Positions 22,201-34,200 of a DNA stretch of 64,000 nt are shown here, in pieces; positions within the stretch are counted from its first letter, which is position 1, and each line of letters opens with the position of its first letter. The notes under the pieces were generated by a model that ran no database searches, was not told the DNA's origin, and worked only from the letters and a program-made list of their open reading frames with translations. A program made the translations under genes and the position numbers. The DNA is taken from assembly GCF_022581195.2 (NCBI RefSeq), contig NC_061455.1, positions 4,088,120 through 4,152,119 on the forward strand, read 5' to 3'. Source of the stretch: Helicoverpa zea (Eukaryota; Arthropoda; Insecta; Lepidoptera; Noctuidae).

Positions 22201-25200
22201 GGCTTCAACGAGTTGTTAAACTTAGTATGGCTAAATATTTAGGACACTTATTTTTAACAGGAAAAGAAACCGTAAGGCAATATTATCATCATTAAGGAAA
22301 TATTAATGAACATCAGCTTTTTTACATCCCACCGCCGGACACAGGCCTTTTCCCATAATCACTACTCTTAGTCAAGATGGATTGGCGATTTCAAACTAAA
22401 AATTCCAGGCTTCCTCATAATATTTTCCTTCACTTTTACCAAGATACATACAAAAATATCAAATTAACATAAAAAAATACTTACGAAATCTTCAAGCATC
22501 CTATCAATCTTGGCATTGTTACACAGTCCAGCGACAGAGCACACTTGCTGAGGGTTCATCTGAGAGGCGAGGGTTTCCACCAGCTCGGGCACGAAGTCAT
22601 CAGCCAGCCTCATACATTCCTTGGCCACTATGTTGATAGGAATCAGCTTGCATGATCCTTCGAATACTTCCTTTAGTTCTTCCTGTAATTAATATAAAAT
22701 ATTTTACATGTGTCATGCTTTATTTACTAAATAAAAAATGGTTTGATTGAGCAAAATAAAGGATGGACTATAACTGAAAAATAAAATCATACCTAGATCA
22801 TTACTCTAGCAGTAGTTTAAATTAATTATTCATACGTACGTATATAGACATATAAAGGATATGTACAAGTACATGCAAATACCTGAATGAAATAACCAGT
22901 TTTAAAATAACATAGCTAGAGCTACACTATCTCAAACAGATTTATAGTTAGCTACAAAGTATCTACAACGTATAATACATTACTTATCGAGTATTCTAAT
23001 ACAAAACAAACAATCACGCTAATTACTAATTAGCAAGATATGCAGACTTACTAGAAATGCAGAGACCACTAGCTGAAACCACGTGCATTGTTATTAGTAT
23101 GCAATTAAATCGAATTTGGGTTTATTTATTCTACAGTATCTGGTTCCAACGGTGCTACTTAAAAGACCCGGATAAAATTTGCCCCTTAACGTTACAAGGC
23201 GTCAAACAGAATGAAATATGTCACCCGGGTATAGTGGAAATTTTGTGTGTTTAAGACATAAAAATTGTGCTACAATCTCTGTCATCAGCGAAGCTCTTAT
23301 AAAAGCTATAATATAAAGGTATCCTACATAATACAATGTTCCCATTTTCAAACTCAATTTAGCATGATAATTAGTACTTTATCTGTAAAACAATGTAACG
23401 TGGGCGTATGTGAGGTTGCTATCGGACAACGACTTATACTATCCTACACTTTATAAGGTGTAAGTTCAGCCTTTGTTTGCTCTAAGATAACTTGAGAGCG
23501 ATGAACAAAAAAGTTGTGTCCTAGATAATGACTGGTGTAAGCATGTGTTAATATGTGCGTTTGATAGTTTTATTAATATGACGCTGGAGAATTCATTCAT
23601 GCATAATGTGCCGATTTGACTTTCTCATGCATATTGATTCATAAAAGTAGGTAATTTAATCTTTCTGTGGATATCGAACAAGAATATATGAAATTGGTAT
23701 TTAAAATAAGGGCGGGTTGCAACATACATATTTGTATAACGATAAATACAAACACAGTCAACTAACCGATTGCCGCCAATTTATCAATTTATCAAATCGA
23801 GTAACTTCAGCGATAAGTAAATCATAGCCAACTACAGGCTATGATTTACTTATCGTTGAAGTTACTCGGTGCAATGCGATGGTGGTTTACCTATATGCGA
23901 TATTTTTCCGGGCTATAAAAATTACAGAAAACCGCAATTGTCCTACATTTTTCTCGAATATAATTTAAGACCAAGATGCAAGCTAAAACGGGCTGAATTC
24001 ATTAATTTCTTTGTGTTGTGTTATGGATCATTAACATTGAAGTAAAATTATAATAATTAGTGAATATTTTACCTGAGTCTCGTTGCTCTGCAGTTGGTCC
24101 CTCGCTTGCTGCACCATGTCGGTACAAATCTTGCAGATGCTGTCGGTATCCTCGGGCACGTTCATATGTGGCCATACTTTGGACACGCAGTGGTGAGTCG
24201 CCTTGCATTGACGACCAGTGCTAAATGAACAAAGTTAGTCAAATGTTAGATTTCTACCGTCTTACCACAAAAACTTTTAAACGTCAGTTTAAGCCTTGTC
24301 TAAAAAAATGTCAAATTATGACGTTGACATATGGTTCATTTTGCAGCCACAATTTTTTTAGACAAGTGTAAAACAGGCGTTTAAGTTTTTGTAGTAAGGC
24401 CACTAGTGTTTATGAGGGACTAGTGGCTCAGTAAGCGGCCTCAAGAGAGTTGGGTAAAGACCTAAAATTGACTACAGGTCGGTTTCGGTAATCGAGATAA
24501 ATATACCGGGTTTACAAAGCCTGATATTTCCATTAAATAGTAGACTATTGTTGATCCTTTCAGTCCAAATTATTAATTAAGGCATAAAAAGCTATGTACA
24601 TACATTAAACAAAACAATATCGATAAAGCACCACGTGATTATTATCTAATCTTAATCTAGTTCAGATTATGAGATTAGTTGAATAACGTGTCGATTCAAT
24701 TAAGATTACAAAAAAAATATCATTGCTAATAATCACATAACCGCATTTACAAGTTCCATAAGCCAAGCGATCGATTACAATGGAAAAGTGTTGAAATGAA
24801 TTCGACACGTATTATTCGTTTTTAAACCAAATGTAACTAGACAACTGGTTATACAACGGAATTGTGTAAAACAGTTTTACAATCGATTGTATCGAATACG
24901 AGAATCGATACAAACCGCTTGGATTGCAAATTAGCGGTCTGCGTAAACGTTACTTTTTTACTTATGGCTTTGGGAATTTACGCAATTTAATTGAAATATT
25001 TTTCTAGTGAAAATTATCGATTATGCATTTATTACAATTTGCAATTGTTTTTTTACGTAGTGCAGAATGCCTTTTTTGCAGTCCAAGTAGGTAGAAGAAT
25101 AATATAAGAAATTGTATCTTAGGAGTCTTGGGAGCTATATGGATAGTGGATTTTATTTAAACAAAAAGAACTTATTCAAAGTAAGCAGTAAAAAATACTG

Positions 25201-28200
25201 GAAATCATCTTTTATGACTCTGTTGCAGAATTGATTACTGCACTTTAAAATTTTGCAGTTATTTACTACGGTTATTTGTTATGACAACGGTCGTTGTGCA
25301 ACGTAATTCTATAATAATTTGTTCCGACGGATGCATTAAGATATAAACAATGGTCAGTGCAGTGGATCTAACATAATTTTGGTATAGTAAGATATTCTAT
25401 CTGTGGTGTAAAAATATATTATTAATCCTACTTTGGGTATTGACAATGTAGGGCAAAATACATATTAAATAAGAGAAACTTGTTAGTCATTCAATATTAT
25501 TATATAACGCTGTAAACAGAATATATAAATATAATTATTTTATTCAAGGTAAAATAATTAATGATGATAATGTAACCAATTAGTGAACCAGAATGGCGAT
25601 TATCAATACTTAGTGCAGACTTTATTGACTAGGTACATCCTTATTATTATTCTGTCATCGAATATTATTGGTAAATCGTGTGTGTTGTTTATATTTTATT
25701 ATGAACAGAAATATAGAATTAACCAGTAATGTATTAACCACTAATTGGTACAATAGGTACTCAGTTATAAATCTAATAACGTTATTAAACCTGTAAATAT
25801 TAATTACACGTATGAGCCAATTAATTATCGAAGCAGGAAATACCGCGTGTTTGTGTCATGAAGACAATCTATGAGAATATTTTCAGTAATTACTGAATTT
25901 TAAAATAGTATTAGCTAATATTATTAGTCGTTTCCCAGTGAAGTTTGTTAGAAAAAGATCGTTAGGAACCCTGGATATACCTTCGATAGCGCCAATCGAC
26001 ATTGCGCGAGCATGGTAGTACATATCTTTATATGACATGCTAGTGTGTTCCTGCCAGCGTATTTTATAAGTACTTACTGATTACGGTAACGTCCTCCGCC
26101 AATCCGCGCGGACCATAGGACTGTCACATAGCCGGACTATATACATAATACCTAGTAGTAGTAATGATTAAAGTTGATACTTAATGTTATATTTACCTAC
26201 CTGAAATTGCTGCACCAGTAAGACGGTCCCCAAGTGCACTGGGCGCTGCCTAACAACTGCGGGCCTGCAATGAAGGGTTACGGTTAGCATTGCAAACTAG
26301 TAGATATTTAGTTTTCCAGCTTTATTTAATTTAAAGCTAATCTAACATGTACATTTAGATCAAATATCCATTAGGTAAATCCTGTAGAAAGAAGCCTAAA
26401 GTGTACTTTAGATAATCTGACTTGCATATTATCTTGTGTGTGTGCTATTTTATAAGCATTCATTACTTATTTTAACAAACTTCCCAAAAAGTAATTGAGA
26501 ACCTCAGTTCTCAATTCCTCTAATGTTATCGCTTTTTATGGAATTTACCAAGCTAAGTTATAAAATCTTGTTAAATTGCGTGTTTCAGATCTGTGTAAAT
26601 TGTGCAACCTTAACATACTTGAGAAAACTCAGTTAATTAAAATAGCCGTAAATCACGGCAATAATGCTATGGGTGATCAACGAGGCGGAACGGGGAGGTA
26701 ACTCTTTTCAATGGCAACCCTGAAGGCTAACCGTTAATACTTTTAACAGAAGAGTGTAGTCTCGTTTAATAATTTATATATTCACTTAGCAAAATTTGAT
26801 TGAAAGCGATTACTTCGTAAAATGTTGGTTTATATTTGGAGATGGGACCTATTTTGTAATTTTGTAGAATAACCAGTGTCGACCTTTTATTGCTCGTGAC
26901 TGTACGTATTTAAGAGATTCATGTTTTTAGTGTCATATTATTCTAGTTTTTCTATAGCAGTAGTAGTAGTCATAGTGGTCATCATATTATTCTGGTATTA
27001 ACCAAATGACAATAAGGCATTTTGACATGCAGATTATTCAGCAACGCATACAAAAATAAGAATAGCTATCGAAAACTAAACAATAGATATTATCTCCACT
27101 AGTGACGAAAAAGACTGAGCCCCACGACGATGAATGTACTATCGTCTTACTAGGCGACGCTATTCAAAGGAGACCCTTTGAATAGCGTCGTAGGATTAAA
27201 AAAATAACACCAGTGGTTAGGCGAAAAAGTCCGCGGTAGTACTTCTTTAAAAAATATAGTAACATACCTACATATTTACAACTGAGCAACATTGTGTAAA
27301 ATTAGTGCAACTGTAAACATGAAAGTCATGTCTTGGCAGTCTAGCCAGAAAAAGTGACATGCAAATGTATGCAAAAATAAATGCAGCGAAACGTAAACAA
27401 AGTTTATATAAGGTCATGATTATGATTTACTGAAGTATGTCGTTTTTAGTACTAAATTATCGTTTAGTAATTAGTTCCATCGCATTGAATGAAGTAGCAT
27501 TCATAAAATCAGAGTTTATAAAGGTTACGCAAGTTACTTTGGTATTGAAAACTGTACTTTGTTTAATGAAACTGTTGCGGTGTTATGACCTGTAGATTTT
27601 ACGCCAATGTATTTTACAAGCAATCATTCTGTTTAGATTTTTCGCTCAGTAGTAGGTGAATTATATTTTTGTACGTAATTATTACAAGCTTTTATTTAAC
27701 TTGCAATGTATGTATGTAACTATGTGTGTTCGGGTGGAACTTTACAACTCAATTTAAGGCACTTGCCCTCAAACGATTGAGCTGAAATTTTGCATACATG
27801 TTTAGTTTGGATGACAATGCATGTGACGTCATCCTAAATCCAACATGGCTAAATATACAAGATGGCGGACTAGTTATTTTTAAGGTACCTATACAATATG
27901 GGTATAGACTAAATATGGGTATCAGATGAAAGGGATTGACAAGTAGAACACATTGCATTTTACGAAATAAAAATCCAAGATGGCCGCCGCTACAAAATGG
28001 TGAATAACCTATATTTGTCAATCCAATGACAGGTCTTGACAAGTAGAATAAAGTGCACTTTACCAAATCAAAATCTAAAGCTGCGTCTACGCTAGAAGAG
28101 CCGAGCACGAGCGGAGCACGAGCCGAACACAATTCGTCTAGTGTGGACCAACTTACAAGACTCTAACGAGCGCGCTGCGAGCATTTCGTTCGTGCTCGGC

Positions 28201-31200
28201 TGCGTTCCGCCTGTTGTCGGTTTTGCCCTTGTGACGCCCTTTATAAAAAGGGCTTGGTTGGCTGCAACAGCAGCGGCTACTGCAATATTATTATATCGTC
28301 CATATTCGCCAAGAGCCGCGAACTCACTGGGGAAAACTACGTTCGAGAACAGTGATCGTTGTAGGTTCGTTGTACGTCCACACTTGACGCCGCAAACGAC
28401 GGCTCCGCTTGTGCTTCGCTCGTGCTCGGTTCGTCTAGAGTAGACCCGCCTTAAGATGACCGCCGCTACAGAATTTAGACTTAGGAACTTACGAGGTGAA
28501 AACTAAAAAGTATAAAATAAATTGAGGTAAAAAAATCTTTAAAAACAAGCTTTCGCTGTCGCGAGATTTAAGTACTCGTATTTACTTTCTTAGTAAAATC
28601 GCGATAAGCTTTTAAAACATATAAATTGTGTCAAATATGTTAAATTTGAAATATTATAAGTTGACAGTAAAGTTACAGTAAAATTTTCTTTTTAGCGCAT
28701 TTAAATAAAAGCTTGTTTTTAAAGTTTTTTTTGCCTCAATTTTTTTTTCAGTTATTGTTTATTATGAAAATGAAGACCTTCATACAGATTATACTTGACA
28801 CTTGAATAAATATAAATTGCAAACAACATCAGCATGCATTAAAAAACCACGCAAAGTGGATCAGCTGATTACTATTCAGTCTTGATTAACCCAAATCATT
28901 GTCTCGACATATCGACTTTTAAAAGGTCGTCAACATCTCTTATCACAGCTTTATTGGTACTATTTAAATAGAACGAAATTATGAATGAAAACTGTTTCTA
29001 CTTAATGGTATCTTGTCGCGATTTTCCACTGAAAAATATATGAAACAATGGCATTGTCCGGTTCAATGAGAGAACCGACTGAGTTGACATTCTTTCGTAT
29101 CGGAGTAGAAACAAAACATGCACTTGTATAAATATATCGAACTTTATTAGCTTAGCAATATTGTGTACTGATAGTTCCACATGGTTGATCGGTTTGGTAT
29201 GAATTCGCGAAATAAGAAATCAATCAGGCAGGGGAAAATAGAAACAATACTTCTTTCACTGACGTTAAATGTTGTTTCTAGCTTATCCATATATAGCATA
29301 TCATTTTATATATTTATATAAAATTACATGAAAATCTTTAAGAAACTTACCCTTGTGTTTTTCGTGTTTGTCAGCTTTGGGTACAAAAGGCTTCTTTTTC
29401 TGCGAAAGAAACAAGCAAGTCAAAAAATGTACTAATACGTCTCGATAGATGCACTTTCATAGGGTATTAATTAAGAGATATTTGTTGGTTATTAGAATGA
29501 TAAGAAATAAATAAATTATCTCTTAATTTCTACAGTAACTACAGTAGGTTACAATGTAACATATAGGTTGGTAATTTTCCGTCCAAATAAGTAAAAGTAC
29601 CTACATACTGTATTAGAAAATGGTACATATTTCAGAATCTTTATCAATGTAAATCAAGCATAGAGAGGTATTGATCAATATCCGATCACACGCTCGTCGG
29701 CCGTAATAACACGACGCTTCAATTACCACAAACATCATTCATTGTCACCTACTGTACCTACACACCTGTAGGTACATAATATTGCACATTTGTAGGAACA
29801 TTTCCTACATCCTTGTTACTGTGGAATCATAGATAGAGGTGTATCGAACGTTATATTTTCCGAATGGGTGAATAATGCTACAGCGATAGAAGGCTATGAA
29901 TATGTATAATGCTGTTAAAACAGGTGAGCTGAAAGTTGTCAGACGGTATTCATCGCTTTGACATTTTCGTTTTGATGATTCACGATATTGATATTGAAAA
30001 TACACGATATTTATAAAAATCGTACCTATTCAACTATTTTTCTAAGTATTAGGTGTTACACACTCAGAGATCAGCCGATATGACACTATCTATTTCGGGC
30101 CACCTGCACCGTACAATTGTCACCATAAATGGCAACACATGTAAGGTTTTGTAGATATTCATCCTATTCATCAATAAACTACGAGAATAAAGTGAATTGC
30201 CAGAATTACCAGATATCCGATAGAATTGCCAGTTGTGTCTTTAGGACAACTCAAGTCATAAAGACACTCACACAATCCACCTCCGATCGCTTGATATCTC
30301 ATCCTTAAATAACTTCTTTTCTGGCACATTCGGGCAACGGTCATTAATTATACTCACATGCATAGCCATGGCGTTATCAAGCTTGTCGTTGTTGCACATG
30401 CCGATGAGCTCGCACATGGTCTCCGGCGAGGTCTCAGACTGAAGCACATGGTTAATATACTGCTCTAAGTGAGCAGTGTTCTCCTTGCATATCTTCGAGA
30501 TCGCGGGATAGGGCACGTCCTTGCATTCTGATGATATGCGGGACGCTAAGTAGTCCTGGTGAAAAGGGCAATGTTTATGTCAAATATCATATTACAGGGA
30601 CTAAGTAGGTCAGGACAAAATATTTAATATTAGGTACTTTCAATTATGGTATTTTAGGCTCCATGAAGTTAAATTACTCAAAACAAGTTCAGCGCTGAAA
30701 TTAAAATCTGGTCTGGGTAAGACCCAGGAATCGTGAACTATAACATTTCATGTAAAAAATAATAGCTCGCAGTATGACTAACGTTTAAGGAAAACACCAG
30801 GCTTTTAACAGGAATGAGAAATTATTATATTATGGCCTGACTATATCATGTTCCGAATAAGTTTACCTATAACTACAAATAGAGGAAATTTTTTTTTGTT
30901 CGTACCCTAAAGGCTGAGAAACATCTTAACCGATCTGAAAAATTCCTCACATTTGGCTAGGTATATTTCATCCGGGTACGGGAAGAAGTTCCCCGAGACG
31001 AGGGAAATAACCGCTAGTTTATAATATACTAAGTAATACAAACCTCATTAATAAGTTCCCTAACATCCTTCAGCTGTCGGAACAGCCGGATGAACTTGGT
31101 GGACACCTCATTGTTCGACACACGCTGAGTCTGTTTCTCCCACACGGTGGATGTGCAGTGGCCGACGGCCCCGCAATCCGCGCCTCGCCTGAGCACACCG

Positions 31201-34200
31201 TCATCATTACATGAGTCATGAGTCACGCGAGTAAGGAAGTTGTAGGACTCTTACGATGTAGAGTCGTCGCGTAGTGAGTCAATATGACCTTATGAGTTGT
31301 GAGTCGTTATGGATTTTGATCCTATGTGTAGAATTATATCACCAGTTGGACTATGTGTAAAGCATGCAAGGGTGGAAGAAAAATTAAGAAGAGCTTGAAT
31401 AGTAAAGGTTACTGCAGTTTTAGTTGGGGAGATCTACCCTTTGGCTAGAGGACAGAAAAATGTTGAATAGAAAAGTAATACAAATTTTGTAGTAACATTG
31501 GTCACTAATTTGGTAGTTGCGAACTTGCAATTGAACGGTATTGTCATGTCGAAAAAAATCCTTGAAAAATCCGCCTCATAACATTTACATTATGATACAA
31601 CCTACGGAGATGTAAATTATGTTTATATATCCCCCTTGTGAAGCCAGTATGAGAGCGGACGTGAGTAACGGATCGTCAATAATCATTAAATGACTTAATG
31701 TTGTGACTGACTTGATGTATTATATTATTATTCATATTTATGTTCTACACGATCTCAAATGGCAAACTCTTTCTAAATGGTGATAATGAAGTTTAAATTT
31801 TAAAATGTAGGTCATCACAACTATAGGTTCGTTGACTTTATTAACTTGTGTAAAATAAATGAAATGTTTATGTAGAAACATTTTTACTAATTAACTCTAT
31901 TCATTGACTCTCGAATTATCCACACTTAATTTATGAACAAATATTAATGATGACTCATTTGAAACTAAGTGGACTGTTTGACTTTGTCTAGTCATTAATG
32001 ACTTCCTAAGCATTTGACAAATATATGTAAATTGAAATCATGATTCACAACTATCTTAGTAAAGAAAAATATAATAACACAACCTACCAGTGTAAGCAAT
32101 ACTGTTATGTCCAGTTGGAATCATGACAATGAATATATCAATTAATTTATTTGTTTGTTTAATTGTGATAACCACACACTACTGTTCTCAGTAGCTAACA
32201 ACCAGTATATTGTTATTGTATGTTAGTACTCAGCATTTGTTTACTATACTACTATATATAGGAAACTTTTTCGACCTTATTATAAAACATGGTTTTAAGA
32301 AGTACTCGCTTTAGTAATAGGATTAGTCCACTGATTTTGTTCAGGATGGTGGTTTAAAGGTGGTACAAAAGCTGGTACTTTCTTAAAACCATGTTTTATA
32401 ATAAGGTGGTTTAAGCTTGTTTCTTCATACTCCAGAGCTGTACATCAACTATGAAACCAATTTAAACACTTTCACAGTTTTTTCTATCCTCGACTGACAT
32501 GGGTTTACTTTATATATTTACAGGAATACTTCAGCGAGACAGTGATGAAAGCGCAGGAAAAATCTAGTATATTTTTAAATAATATCTTACTTGAGGCTCT
32601 GACACCATACTGATGGTCCTTTAGCACACTCTTTCGGTACTTGTCGCGCAAACGACAAATCTGCGAACAAAACATTAATATTGAAATAAACACAATAATA
32701 ATTGTAACTCGGCTTATCTCCATATTAAAAATAATGTCAGCAAAACATGTCAGACGGGTCAGCTACTGTTTATCATATAAACTTCTGTACAAATAGTGAA
32801 CACTGAAATTGATAAGAGAACAAAGCAGACACATTGAATATTGGTTCACGGTATGTTAAGTTTATGATGAAAATTTGAAAAAAGTTGATCAATGTTTTTT
32901 TCTGCATGTTCTAAGTAGGAGTTAGGTAGTTAGTCAATGTTAAAAGTTACAGTTGTAATTTTGTTGTGTATGTGTGGAGACGGTTTGAATGTAACAAGTT
33001 GAAGGTAGTTGTTTGGTAACTTGTTGACTTTCACAAAGACAAGATTACTTTATTATAATTTAATACTGATTGAAAGCTTGTAGATATCTTGATAAGTAGG
33101 CTCATTATCTTACGATACATAAGTATTATTGATGACACATAATTCTGTCGCTTGTGGGTAAAAAAATATTTGTTGTTTAGCATGTTTTTACTATTAGGTG
33201 TATCATCATCCTCCGAGCCTTTTCCCAATCATGTTGGGGTCGGCTTCCAGTCTAACCGGATTCAGCTGAGTACCAGTGCTTTACAAGAAGCGACTGCCTA
33301 TCTGACCTCCTCAACCCAGTATCCCGGGCAACCCGATACCCCTTGGTTAGACTGGTGTCAGACTTACTGGCTTCTGACTACCCATAACGACTGCCAAGGA
33401 TGTTCAATGACAGCCGGGACCTACAGTTTAACGTGCCATCCGAAACACAGCCAATGGTGTCTAAGATATACTTAGAAAGTACATACAAACTTAGAAAAGT
33501 TGCATTGGTACTTGCCTGACCTGGGATCGAACCCGCGCCCTCGTACTTGAGGTTGGTCCTTTACCCACTAGGCCACCACGACTCTTACACTACTTACTAC
33601 TACACTTCTTCTTACACTACTTATTACTATTAGGTGTATAACAAATAGTAATACATGTTGATAAGGATATTAAAATTGATTTTAATTTGCAACAGGTCTT
33701 ATATACTGTATATATATATATGCTTATATACTGTACCTACATTTACTTGACATTCTGGTTTAATCATAACTTTTAAATTTTATCATTGTGTTTTAATCAA
33801 CGATACCTACTATTCAACTGTGGATCAAAAACAGGAAATTTGATCCAGAAGACTACAACACAACAATTGTTACTGATATCATTTAAATACTACTGTAAGT
33901 ACAGTAGTATCGCATGATATAGTGTTATAACATGATATCATGCTAAGTACAAAGGAGTTTTTACATCTATTTGAAGTGGGTATGGTAATTCTTTAACATG
34001 TGGTAATTATCTATGGTTATAAACCTCACTATTGTTAATATTTATCTGCATCTGGCCAGTTATATAGTACTGTAGGTAGTTGCTTTTCGAGAATAATCTA
34101 ACGTGATGGCGAAATACACCAAGACTTCAAAAAGATAAAAGTATAGATTCACAATAAGGAATAGGTAAGTAAATTTTAAGTACTTGCATATCCATCTAAT

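Noticed and set aside
28141..28443. 100-codon frame in prosaposin intron 5
   Set aside because: It lies wholly inside the 373-bp MITE and resembles no transposase.
31183..31188. Acceptor for prosaposin exon 3 at 31183 (gcgag|gc) instead of 31188 (ctcag|g)
   Set aside because: It only works with the rejected first exon; the 31188 site is the better consensus and gives KRGADCGAV.
32591..32723. Alternative prosaposin first exon starting ATG at 32723 (MEISRVTIIIVFISIL...)
   Set aside because: It looks like a signal peptide, but continuing that frame does not give a saposin-A domain. Reading 32591-32660 as an internal exon joined to the leader at 34520 gives the perfect cysteine pattern and matching phases on both sides.
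33152..33475. 107-codon plus-strand frame
   Set aside because: Antisense of the SINE body at 33204-33625.
33524..33575. tRNA gene from A-box and B-box matches
   Set aside because: The boxes belong to a SINE head; no complete cloverleaf or anticodon arm is present. No other tRNA or rRNA was seen.
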